Below, piece by piece: positions 1 to 5,837 of a DNA stretch of 7,263 nt; the stretch's first letter is position 1; every line of letters begins with the position of its first letter. The DNA is from Deltaproteobacteria bacterium (GTDB lineage: Bacteria > Desulfobacterota > Desulfobacteria > Desulfobacterales > SURF-15), in the NCBI GenBank assembly GCA_024644775.1, contig JAHEHB010000284.1:1-7263 (forward strand). Direction: 5' to 3'. The notes beneath the pieces are model-generated. The model was not told where the DNA came from. It was given only the letters and a program-made list of their open reading frames with translations, and ran no database searches. Both the position numbers and the translations under genes were made by a program.

Positions 1-1061
1 CTGAGACTCTCACGATCCCGTGCTTTGAGAGCAGAAGACAACGCCTGCCCGTCAAAGATCACCCCACCTTCAAACGGGGGCAGCAGTCCGGTGATGACCC
101 TGGCCAATGTGCTCTTTCCGCTGCCCGATTCTCCCACGACGGCAACGGTCTTTCCACGGGGTATTTTCAGACTTACGTCCTCAAGAACATTGGTGCCTTT
201 GATATAACTCGCCGAGACATTTTTGACTTCCAAAATAGGGCTTTTGTCACTGGCGATATCATCCGTCACTTCTCTGAGGGTACGCACGGAGAGCAGTTGC
301 CTGGTATATTCCTCTTTGGGTTTGGCCAGCATCTCCCGGGTATCTCCCTCTTCAATCAAATCGCCGTATCGGAGCACCATGATACGGTCGGCCAATTGAG
401 CAACGACGGCCAGGTCATGGGTGATATAAACGGCTGCCGTGTTGAATTGCCGGGTGATGTCCTTGATGGCGGATAGAACCTCAATTTGAGTGGTGACGTC
501 CAAGGCGGTTGTGGGTTCGTCGAATATGATGATATCGGGGCGGCAAGACATGGCCATGGCGACCATGGCACGCTGCAATTGACCTCCCGACACCTGATGG
601 GGATAGCGGTACCCGATTTGCTCGGGATCCGGCAGCAACAAGCGCCGATAGATCTCAATCGCCTTTTCCGCCGCATCTGAATAGCTCATCAGACCGTGCT
701 GAACCGGTGCTTCGGCATACTGTTTGATAAGTCTATGAGCCGGATTAAACGACGCGGCAGCGCTTTGCGCCACATAGGCAATCCGTGAGCCCCTTAAATC
801 TCGCAGCTCATCGTTGCTTGCTTGGGTCAAATCGATCCCGTCAAAAATAATGGTTCCGGAGACGATTCTGCAACCCTGCCGGGTGTACGCCATGGAAGCG
901 AGCCCTAACGTCGATTTCCCGGCACCCGATTCCCCTATTAAACCGAGGACTTCGCCTCTGCTGAGGGTTAGGTCAATGCCGTTTACAATGGGAATCCAGC
1001 GTTCGTCACTGAATCCTTCGATTTCTATTTTTTCGATTTTTAACAGGTGATGATTATCCAT
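1..1061 (-). CDS. Dipeptide/oligopeptide-type ABC transporter ATPase, two nucleotide-binding domains fused (C-terminal part outside window)
   Basis: This is the energy-coupling subunit of the importer encoded upstream; it hydrolyses ATP at the cytoplasmic face of the permease pair. Reading from ATG at 1061 gives 353 codons, still open at the window edge. The first domain is complete: Walker A GESGAGKST (residues 43-51), Q-loop Gln99, signature VSGGQLQ (157-163), Walker B IIIFDEP (177-183) and switch His215. After a linker near residues 258-275 a second domain begins, with Walker A GESGSGKST (310-318), and is then cut off. It is therefore a GsiA/YejF-like fusion replacing separate DppD and DppF proteins. 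The start is fixed by an in-frame context with a weak GGAA about 9 bases upstream; another ATG nearby hits a stop within four codons. Its gene lies 223 bases after the permease stop, further than usual. Substrate identity cannot be inferred from an ATPase. Confidence 0.93.
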   Translation of the reverse strand, partial: MDNHHLLKIEKIEIEGFSDERWIPIVNGIDLTLSRGEVLGLIGESGAGKSTLGLASMAYTRQGCRIVSGTIIFDGIDLTQASNDELRDLRGSRIAYVAQSAAASFNPAHRLIKQYAEAPVQHGLMSYSDAAEKAIEIYRRLLLPDPEQIGYRYPHQVSGGQLQRAMVAMAMSCRPDIIIFDEPTTALDVTTQIEVLSAIKDITRQFNTAAVYITHDLAVVAQLADRIMVLRYGDLIEEGDTREMLAKPKEEYTRQLLSVRTLREVTDDIASDKSPILEVKNVSASYIKGTNVLEDVSLKIPRGKTVAVVGESGSGKSTLARVITGLLPPFEGGVIFDGQALSSALKARDRESL

Positions 1062-1284
1062 TGTTTCTATTCCATATTCATAAGTGCTTTTTATTAATTT
1101 AAAAATTCAGCCACAACGCGTCCTCCAAGACCGTGCGTTTCGGCGGCGGTGTGGTTGCGAAACGGTTGTACCGAAAAGCCAATTTCACAGGTTTCAGTGT
1201 TTAGTTTTCGGTCCTTGCGTTTCTTGCTCCTGACACCTGTCGAAGATCCCGTCTGAAGCGAAGCAGAAGCGGGGACACCTTCAG
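1062..1284. other. Long structured gap between permease and ATPase genes
   Basis: These 223 bases separate two genes that normally abut or overlap in such operons. I see no credible gene. A minus-strand frame overlapping the permease gene runs through it to 1094, but it has no start of its own here and a low-complexity, basic composition. The segment contains a 7-bp perfect inverted repeat (CGTTTCG at 1136-1142, CGAAACG at 1158-1164, 15-base loop). It also has a direct repeat GACACCT at 1232-1238 and 1274-1280, and short runs resembling CAGGTTTCAG/GACACCTG-type dispersed intergenic sequence. It ends in an AT-rich stretch just before the ATPase start. It may be the remains of a dispersed repeat inserted into the operon; that is inference. 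Confidence 0.45.
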
Positions 1285-2118
1285 TTACGATGAATCCTTT
1301 AGACCACTGGCAACATGCAGAAACCAGTCGACCACCAGGTTGACGCCCACCGTGAGAAAAGCGATCGCCGCTGCCGGCCATAACGGAACAAAGATGCCGA
1401 AGGTGATCGCACCTGCATTTTCTCGAACCATACTCCCCCAGTCCGCCGTGGGGGGCCGGATGCCAAGACCGAGAAAGCTGAGGGCCGCGATGAATAAAAA
1501 GACAAAGCAAAAACGCAGACCGAATTCCGCCACCAACGGCGGCATGGCATTGGGTAAAATTTCGTGCCGCATCAGCCACCAGATCCTCTCTCCCCGGAGC
1601 CGGGCCGCTTCAACGAACTCCATGACCTCGATATCCATGGCCACAGCCCTCGAGAGGCGGAAAACCCGTGTGGAGTCCAAAAGTGCAATAACCACGATAA
1701 GGGCCGTGATGGATGTTCCCACCACAGACAGTACCATCAATGCAAAAATGAGCGTCGGAAAGGCCATCAAAATGTCCACGACACGGCTGAGCATCTGATC
1801 GATCCAACCCCCTAAAGTTGCTGCAAAAAATCCGCAGATGGTGCCGACCAAAAACGACAGCATGGTGGTAATAAACGCCAATGCGATGGTGTTGCGGGCG
1901 CCGTAAAGCAATCGTGTAAAAAGATCCCGCCCCACATTATCGGTACCCAAAAGATTGCTTCGGCTGTAGGGTTCCCACACATCTCCCACAACTTCCGTTT
2001 CACTATACGGTGAAATTACCGGAGCAAAGATCGCGGCAATGACATTAATCAGTATCATTGCAAGCCCGATTCGAGCGCTTAGGGGTGATTGCCTGAGTAG
2101 TTTGAAAGCTGCCATCAT
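1285..2118 (-). CDS. ABC transporter permease, DppC/OppC type
   Basis: This inner-membrane permease subunit pairs with the DppB-type subunit to form the translocation channel of a peptide/nickel-class importer. The 277-residue product has the usual length. An N-terminal segment (about 17-37) is the first membrane helix. It is followed by the family motif LGTDNVGRDLFTRLLYGAR (57-75), further helices near 78-100, 112-148 and 202-222, and a last one near 243-264. The cytoplasmic EAA loop that docks on the ATPase starts EAARLRGERI (170-179) and ends ILPN (187-190). The segment FLGLGIRPPTADWG (215-228) is also characteristic. Two ATG codons stand in tandem (2118 and 2115). The AGG of the ribosome site sits about 4 bases before the first and 7 before the second, so the second may be the real start. 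The gene begins 10 bases after the DppB-type stop, implying cotranscription. Confidence 0.94.
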   Translation of the reverse strand: MMAAFKLLRQSPLSARIGLAMILINVIAAIFAPVISPYSETEVVGDVWEPYSRSNLLGTDNVGRDLFTRLLYGARNTIALAFITTMLSFLVGTICGFFAATLGGWIDQMLSRVVDILMAFPTLIFALMVLSVVGTSITALIVVIALLDSTRVFRLSRAVAMDIEVMEFVEAARLRGERIWWLMRHEILPNAMPPLVAEFGLRFCFVFLFIAALSFLGLGIRPPTADWGSMVRENAGAITFGIFVPLWPAAAIAFLTVGVNLVVDWFLHVASGLKDSS

Positions 2119-2128
2119 TTACCTACTA

Positions 2129-3085
2129 TCACTTGGGATTTCTCAGCCGGGGGTTGCTGACAATCGACAAGATATCCGCAGTCAGATTAAGACCGATATA
2201 TGTCGCTGCAAAAATAAGACCGCTTGACTGAACAACCGGGATGTCACGTTTTGATACCGAATCCACCAAAAGCTGCCCAAGCCCGGGATAAACAAAAACA
2301 ACTTCTACAATCACGACTCCCACCACCAGATAGGCGAGGTTTAACGCAACGACATTGATGACCGGTGAAAGTGCATTCGGAAATGCGTGAAGAACGACGA
2401 TCCGCAGCCGCTTGAGGCCCTTGAGTTGTGCCATTTCGATGAACGGGCTGGCCAGGATATTGATAATTGCAGCACGGGTTTGACGCATCATGTGGGCCAC
2501 CACCACCATCGTAAGGGTCAGGCAGGGAAGCACAATGGCATGAATTTTCTCCCAAAAAGACATCTGGTCGTTGATATTCGAGATGCTCGGGAAAATAATG
2601 AGCTGAACCGAAAGAAGGGCGATGAGGATATACGCCACAAAAAATTCCGGAAAGGAGATCGTACTGAGCGTCGCCATGGAAATGATGCGGTCAAACAAGG
2701 TGTTGCGGTAAAGGGCCGCAAGTATCCCGAGGATTATCGCCACCGGAATTGCGATCACCGCCGAAGTGATTGCCAAAAATATCGTGTTTGAAAAGCGCCA
2801 ACCGATGAGATCGACAATGGGCCGGTTATTGGCGAGGGAGTTTCCAAGATCCCCTCGCAAAATATCCCCAAGCCAGGAGAAATAGCGAATATGGGGCGGG
2901 AGATCCAATTTTAGTTCCCTTCGGAATGCCTCGACGGTTTCCGGTGTGGCATTCTGCCCCAGAATCGCTTGAGTCAAATCCCCCGGTAAGGCTTCGACAC
3001 CTAAAAATATCAACAATGATATGATAAAAAGGGTGACAATGCCCAGACCGATACGTTTAAACACCATTGTTGCGATACTATTCAT
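2129..3085 (-). CDS. ABC transporter permease, DppB/OppB type
   Basis: This is the second channel-forming inner-membrane subunit. The 318-residue product has the family layout. A first helix (about 11-32) leads into GVEALPGD (29-36), then a periplasmic region with FSWLGDILRGDLGNSL (69-84). Further helices lie near 100-125, 136-166, 183-200, 240-265 and 288-310. The EAA-like coupling loop is degenerate in the usual DppB manner (MAQLKGLKRLR, 218-228, then HAFPNAL at 233-239). The late motif VFVYPGLGQLLVDSVSKRD (263-281) is strongly diagnostic. The ATG at 3085 has only a weak upstream GTGGGT. Met7 would give a more typical N-terminus but has no better ribosome site. The gene follows the binding-protein gene after a 282-base structured gap and is 10 bases from the DppC-type gene. 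Confidence 0.94.
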   Translation of the reverse strand: MNSIATMVFKRIGLGIVTLFIISLLIFLGVEALPGDLTQAILGQNATPETVEAFRRELKLDLPPHIRYFSWLGDILRGDLGNSLANNRPIVDLIGWRFSNTIFLAITSAVIAIPVAIILGILAALYRNTLFDRIISMATLSTISFPEFFVAYILIALLSVQLIIFPSISNINDQMSFWEKIHAIVLPCLTLTMVVVAHMMRQTRAAIINILASPFIEMAQLKGLKRLRIVVLHAFPNALSPVINVVALNLAYLVVGVVIVEVVFVYPGLGQLLVDSVSKRDIPVVQSSGLIFAATYIGLNLTADILSIVSNPRLRNPK

Positions 3086-3148
3086 TACTTTATACCCACA
3101 TCGCTTTACATGCGAGCCTTTTTCAATTCGTCTCAGTTAGTTCAATGT

Positions 3149-3192
3149 TAAAATTCGGTCCAATAACCAAAACAAAGGTAAGACCGATTTTA
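3149..3192 (-). other. Imperfect stem-loop upstream of the DppB-type gene
   Basis: The arm at 3149-3160 (TAAAATTCGGTC) is the reverse complement of 3182-3192 (GACCGATTTTA) except for one bulged T, giving an 11-bp stem with a 21-base loop. In the minus-strand transcript the 3' arm ends in AATTTTA, so it resembles a weak terminator or an RNA processing/attenuation structure. It lies between the binding-protein stop and the permease start, with the GC-rich palindromes upstream of it in the transcript. Seen directly; function inferred. Confidence 0.45.
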
Positions 3193-3207
3193 TCGCCTTG
3201 TCCTCCT

Positions 3208-3277
3208 CCCTCAATCCCTCCCGCACGGGGAGGGAAGTTTTAGCTCCTCCCCCTGAACGGGGGAGGCTGGATGAGGG
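3208..3277. repeat. GC-rich palindromic repeat unit with two hairpins inside an outer stem
   Basis: Two strong hairpins lie side by side. CCCTCCC/GGGAGGG (3216-3222 with 3228-3234) has a 5-base loop. CCTCCCCC/GGGGGAGG (3246-3253 with 3259-3266) has loop TGAAC. They are enclosed by an outer stem, CCCTCA at 3208-3213 with TGAGGG at 3272-3277, so the unit could fold as a three-way junction on either strand. The architecture is that of REP-like or miniature dispersed intergenic repeats. It sits between the binding-protein gene and the first permease gene, the position where REP elements in operons such as malE-malF are known to stabilise the upstream message. Whether other copies exist in this genome cannot be seen here. 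Confidence 0.7.
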
Positions 3278-3367
3278 TGAATAAGATAGGAAATTTCTAC
3301 ACCTTTCTTCGGGTTATAGTTCCGTTAAAATTCGCCACTCTTTCACCGGCGTCTTTTGACGGTCCAC

Positions 3368-4957
3368 CTATGCAAACCACCAACGCTCGGGACACTTGTG
3401 ACCATCCAGCGGCCAGTTGCCGGCAGGATTTTCAAATTTGACCTTTTCGGAAGCGCCGGCAAGGTAATCGGCATACATGGGAACAACAACCCCGCCCTCG
3501 TCTCGGACAATCTTTTGCATCTCCACATACATTTCCCGTCGTTTATTTTCATCGAGCACGGCCCGGGCCTCTTTCAGCAGCTTGTTGAACCGGTCGTGCG
3601 TCCAGAAAGTGTCGTTCCATTTGGCATCCACCGAATAGGCGGTGGAAAACATCCAGTCCGCCGTGGGCCGTCCGGACCAAAAGCATGTGCTCCAGGCCTT
3701 TTTCATCCAGACGTTGCTCCAATAGCCGTCGTTGGGTTCTCGAACGACGTCTATCTTGATGCCGGCTTTTGCCGCGGACTCCTTATACAGGACCGCCGCA
3801 TCGATGGCGCCGCCGAAGGCTGCATCGGCGGTGTGTAATTTAAACACATAATCTCCGATACCGGATTTCTTCATATGAAATTTGGCTTTTTCCGGATCAT
3901 ATTTTCTCTGGGGCAACTCGGAGGCGTAAAACCGCTGTGAAGGGCCGATGGGATGATCATTAGCGATCTTTCCATAGCCACGCAGGATGAGTTTCACCAT
4001 CTGTTCACGGTCGACGGCGTACTTTAAGGCCAGTCGGACATCATTGTTATCAAACGGCGCTACATTACAAAGCATGGGCACGGTATAATGCCGTGTTCCG
4101 GTGGTGCGTATAATTTGGATATTGGGGGCTCTCTTTAACAAATGAACGGTTTTCAACTCACACTTGTTGATGACATCCACCTGACCGGTTTTTAACGCGT
4201 TGGTTCGGGCATTAAAATCGGCAATGCCGATGGTCTCCACTTCGTCAAAATGACCGCGTCCTTTTTTCCAATAATTCGGATTTTTTTTAACGAACGCGCG
4301 CACACCCGGCTCAAAACTGACCAATTGATAGGCGCCGGTGCCGATCCCTTTTCCAAATTCAGCACCCCGGGTGCCGGCGGGCTGTATGGTCAAGTGGTAA
4401 GCGGCCAGAACAAAGGGGAAATCGGCGTTTCCCCCCTCCAGTTTGAAAACCACCGTATTCTTCCCGTCCGCCTTGATTTCCGTGATGGCCTCCAGAAGCG
4501 ATTTGGCTGCCGACTTGGAGTCCTTTCCGCGATGATATTGTATGGAATCGATGACATCATCGGCATCCAGGGTTTTTCCGTTATGAAACTCAATTCCCTT
4601 GCGCAGCTTGAACGTCCACTGAGCAGCATCCGGCGTGGACTCAAAGCTTTCGGCCAGTTCCGGCGTGGCATTGCCCTTGTAATCGACTTCCACCAGACTA
4701 TTTCTGAGCTGCCAGGTGAGGTTTTGGCAGAAGGCATCGGTGATGGTGGCCGGTTCCAAAGAATCGGTGGTGGAGCCGCCACCCATGCCCATTCGGAGAC
4801 GCCCTCCTTTTTTGGGTGCTGCAGCCAATGCCGAGGTTTTAAACAATGCCGGCGACAACGTTGCGGCAATGCCTAATGCGGATACGCGTGCGATGAATTC
4901 ACGGCGTGATATCCTTCCGTTTTCCAATAAAGATTCTAGGTCTTTCAATCCTGACAT
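3368..4957 (-). CDS. ABC transporter periplasmic substrate-binding protein, family 5 (peptide/nickel class), Tat-exported
   Basis: This protein captures the transported solute in the periplasm and delivers it to the two permeases encoded downstream. The 529-residue product has the usual family 5 length. The N-terminus carries a twin-arginine signal (SRREFI, 17-22), a hydrophobic stretch (about 24-40) and a likely cleavage site after ALA (43-45). There is no lipobox cysteine, so it should be a soluble, pre-folded export substrate. Mature-protein landmarks include GGRLRMGMGGGSTTDSLEP (51-69), PELAESFES, a WTFKLRKGIEFHNGKTLDADD segment typical of SBP_bac_5, a GTGAYQL segment, and the C-terminal ERWWFA. 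The ATG at 4957 has an excellent ribosome site (AAGGAGG at 4971-4965, 7-base spacing) and a leader hairpin just upstream. Annotation as peptide-binding is by family only; family 5 members also bind opines, nickel chelates, sugars and other solutes. Confidence 0.93.
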   Translation of the reverse strand: MSGLKDLESLLENGRISRREFIARVSALGIAATLSPALFKTSALAAAPKKGGRLRMGMGGGSTTDSLEPATITDAFCQNLTWQLRNSLVEVDYKGNATPELAESFESTPDAAQWTFKLRKGIEFHNGKTLDADDVIDSIQYHRGKDSKSAAKSLLEAITEIKADGKNTVVFKLEGGNADFPFVLAAYHLTIQPAGTRGAEFGKGIGTGAYQLVSFEPGVRAFVKKNPNYWKKGRGHFDEVETIGIADFNARTNALKTGQVDVINKCELKTVHLLKRAPNIQIIRTTGTRHYTVPMLCNVAPFDNNDVRLALKYAVDREQMVKLILRGYGKIANDHPIGPSQRFYASELPQRKYDPEKAKFHMKKSGIGDYVFKLHTADAAFGGAIDAAVLYKESAAKAGIKIDVVREPNDGYWSNVWMKKAWSTCFWSGRPTADWMFSTAYSVDAKWNDTFWTHDRFNKLLKEARAVLDENKRREMYVEMQKIVRDEGGVVVPMYADYLAGASEKVKFENPAGNWPLDGHKCPERWWFA

Positions 4958-4978
4958 GATTCTGCCTCCTTTTTTTTA

Positions 4979-5006
4979 GGCTGGATGATCGTAATAGCAT
5001 CCAGCC
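4979..5006 (-). promoter_or_regulatory. Leader stem-loop immediately upstream of the binding-protein ribosome site
   Basis: GGCTGGATG (4979-4987) and CATCCAGCC (4998-5006) form a perfect 9-bp stem with a 10-base loop. In the minus-strand message the stem ends 7 bases before the AAGGAGG ribosome site, separated only by TAAAAAA-type sequence. It is not an intrinsic terminator in either direction: the minus-strand side is followed by A residues and the plus-strand side by GGCTATCGG. A stabilising 5' cap structure or a translation-modulating hairpin for an abundantly made binding protein is the best inference. An overlapping palindrome AGCCGGCT (5003-5010) could offer an alternative pairing. Confidence 0.55.
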
Positions 5007-5126
5007 GGCTATCGGTTTTCGCTTCAGATTTCGTTGAAATCGTGGTTTTTTTAGATAAACACTCTAAATTTTCACAAGATCTCATCCAAATGAAAAGAAC
5101 AACGGTATTACGGCTATACAAGTGGG

Positions 5127-5636
5127 CTAATTATAAGTGTCGTCGCGCGTCGGGCCTGCGGGCTCGGCACTCAAATCCAATGGCGCTTCTTCGACACCGT
5201 CGGTATCCATGTAATTCAGGATCTGATTCATGGCAACGCCGAGAATCTGAACGTGTTCAGGTTCCAAATCGGCTAAGTGGGAAATAAACCTTTTTTCGAT
5301 GGGATCCGGTAAAGACTTGCTTAACTCAGCACCGGTTTCGGTTAACGTAATCAGGGAGACCCGTCGATCCCCTGCTTTTTGAATCCTTTCCACAAATCCT
5401 TTTCTCTGCAGACGATCGATGACGCCGGTTATGTTAGATGGCGTAACATAGAGTTTACGACTCAAATCGGCAGATGAAAGCGGTCCGTTGTGAAGCAAGC
5501 TTCTCAGCACCATGCTTTGAGATCCTGTTATTCCATGCTGTCTGCTCATTTTTGAGGTGTCCAAGTATACGGCACGAACCAACCTCCGAATTGCCCAAAC
5601 AATATCTTTAATCACCTGTTCATTTTCAGGGATCAT
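5127..5636 (-). CDS. MarR-family winged-helix transcriptional regulator
   Basis: This is a dimeric DNA-binding regulator of the MarR family, which usually represses its own and neighbouring genes until a small ligand binds. The 169-residue product has the family length. It has N-terminal dimerisation helices (about 3-48), then a winged helix-turn-helix: LSSADLSRKLYVTPSNITGV (53-72) with recognition helix near 65-77, and a wing containing GDRRVSLITLTETG (89-102) with the family's Asp-Arg-Arg. A C-terminal helix (about 124-143) and a short polar tail follow. The frame is open back to 5807, but the start is set at 5636 by AAGGAG (5648-5643), 6 bases upstream; the upstream part is AT-rich promoter DNA. 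It is divergent from the dehydrogenase and co-directional with the transporter, whose first gene starts 169 bases after its stop with no clear terminator between. Its ligand is unknown. Confidence 0.92.
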   Translation of the reverse strand: MIPENEQVIKDIVWAIRRLVRAVYLDTSKMSRQHGITGSQSMVLRSLLHNGPLSSADLSRKLYVTPSNITGVIDRLQRKGFVERIQKAGDRRVSLITLTETGAELSKSLPDPIEKRFISHLADLEPEHVQILGVAMNQILNYMDTDGVEEAPLDLSAEPAGPTRDDTYN

Positions 5637-5658
5637 CCTACACTCCTTATTGATATTT

Positions 5659-5687
5659 AATTTACAGTTTAAAATTTTAATAGTCAA
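5659..5687 (-). promoter_or_regulatory. Sigma-70-type promoter of the marR gene
   Basis: On the minus strand, TTGACT (5687-5682; five of six consensus bases) is followed after exactly 17 bases by TAAATT (5664-5659; four of six). Transcription would start near 5652, giving a very short leader with AAGGAG only a few bases downstream of the start point. The spacer contains the palindrome listed separately. Assignment is from consensus match and position only. Confidence 0.6.
5669..5680. promoter_or_regulatory. Candidate MarR operator (perfect 12-bp palindrome in the promoter spacer)
   Basis: TTAAAATTTTAA reads identically on both strands and lies wholly between the -35 and -10 elements of the marR promoter. 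MarR dimers typically bind palindromes of about this size, and binding there would block RNA polymerase. The surrounding DNA is AT-rich, so a chance palindrome is possible; placement is the stronger argument. Confidence 0.45.
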
Positions 5688-5837
5688 GAATTTAATTATG
5701 TAGGTTTTAATTATTTTACTATTAATATTTCTAATTAAATCAATAGACATCTTAAATGAACAAACCGCTTGATGAAAAAACGAATTCCTGCCAATATACG
5801 CTGCCAATCAGTTAATTCACCCAAGGAGGAAGATAGT

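Larger units (their letters stand above)
5637..5837. promoter_or_regulatory. Divergent control region between marR and the dehydrogenase gene
   Basis: This 201-base, very AT-rich stretch separates two divergent genes. Besides the marR promoter it contains a spaced 8-bp inverted repeat (TTAATAGT 5677-5684, ACTATTAA 5718-5725). A longer imperfect pair (ATTGATATTTAATT 5649-5662 with AATTAAATCAAT 5733-5744) differs by a 2-base insertion. A weak plus-strand promoter for the dehydrogenase could be TTGATG (5769-5774) with CAATAT (5792-5797), spacing 17; the -10 match is poor. The dehydrogenase ribosome site AAGGAGG is at 5823-5829. Confidence 0.5.

Noticed and set aside
1094..1284. Frameshifted C-terminal extension of the DppC-type permease
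   Set aside because: The permease already ends at normal length with all family motifs, including the last membrane helix; nothing in the gap resembles permease sequence.
1094..1579. 161-residue minus-strand frame overlapping the end of the DppC-type gene and filling the gap after it
   Set aside because: Most of it is out-of-frame within a clear permease gene, and the remainder is basic and low complexity, with no ribosome site or recognisable domain.
5027..5052. Plus-strand terminator-like hairpin (GATTTC/GAAATC followed by a T run)
   Set aside because: The stem is only 6 bp and AT-rich, and no plus-strand gene lies upstream for it to terminate.
5061..5077. Second MarR operator upstream of the binding-protein gene (CTAAATTTTCA-like)
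   Set aside because: Only the central six bases are symmetric; similarity to the marR palindrome is what AT-rich DNA gives by chance.
4958..5126. Separate sigma-70 promoter for the binding-protein gene
   Set aside because: Candidates such as TTGTGA with TATCTA have a spacing of about 14 bases, too short; no good match found, so read-through from marR remains possible.
5637..5807. N-terminal extension of MarR to 5807
   Set aside because: The extra 57 residues are encoded by AT-rich promoter DNA and lie upstream of a strong ribosome site and a MarR-like N-terminus at 5636.
5769..5837. 23-residue N-terminal extension of the dehydrogenase
   Set aside because: AAGGAGG 8 bases before 5838 and the family-typical start (MRAIAK) support the shorter form.
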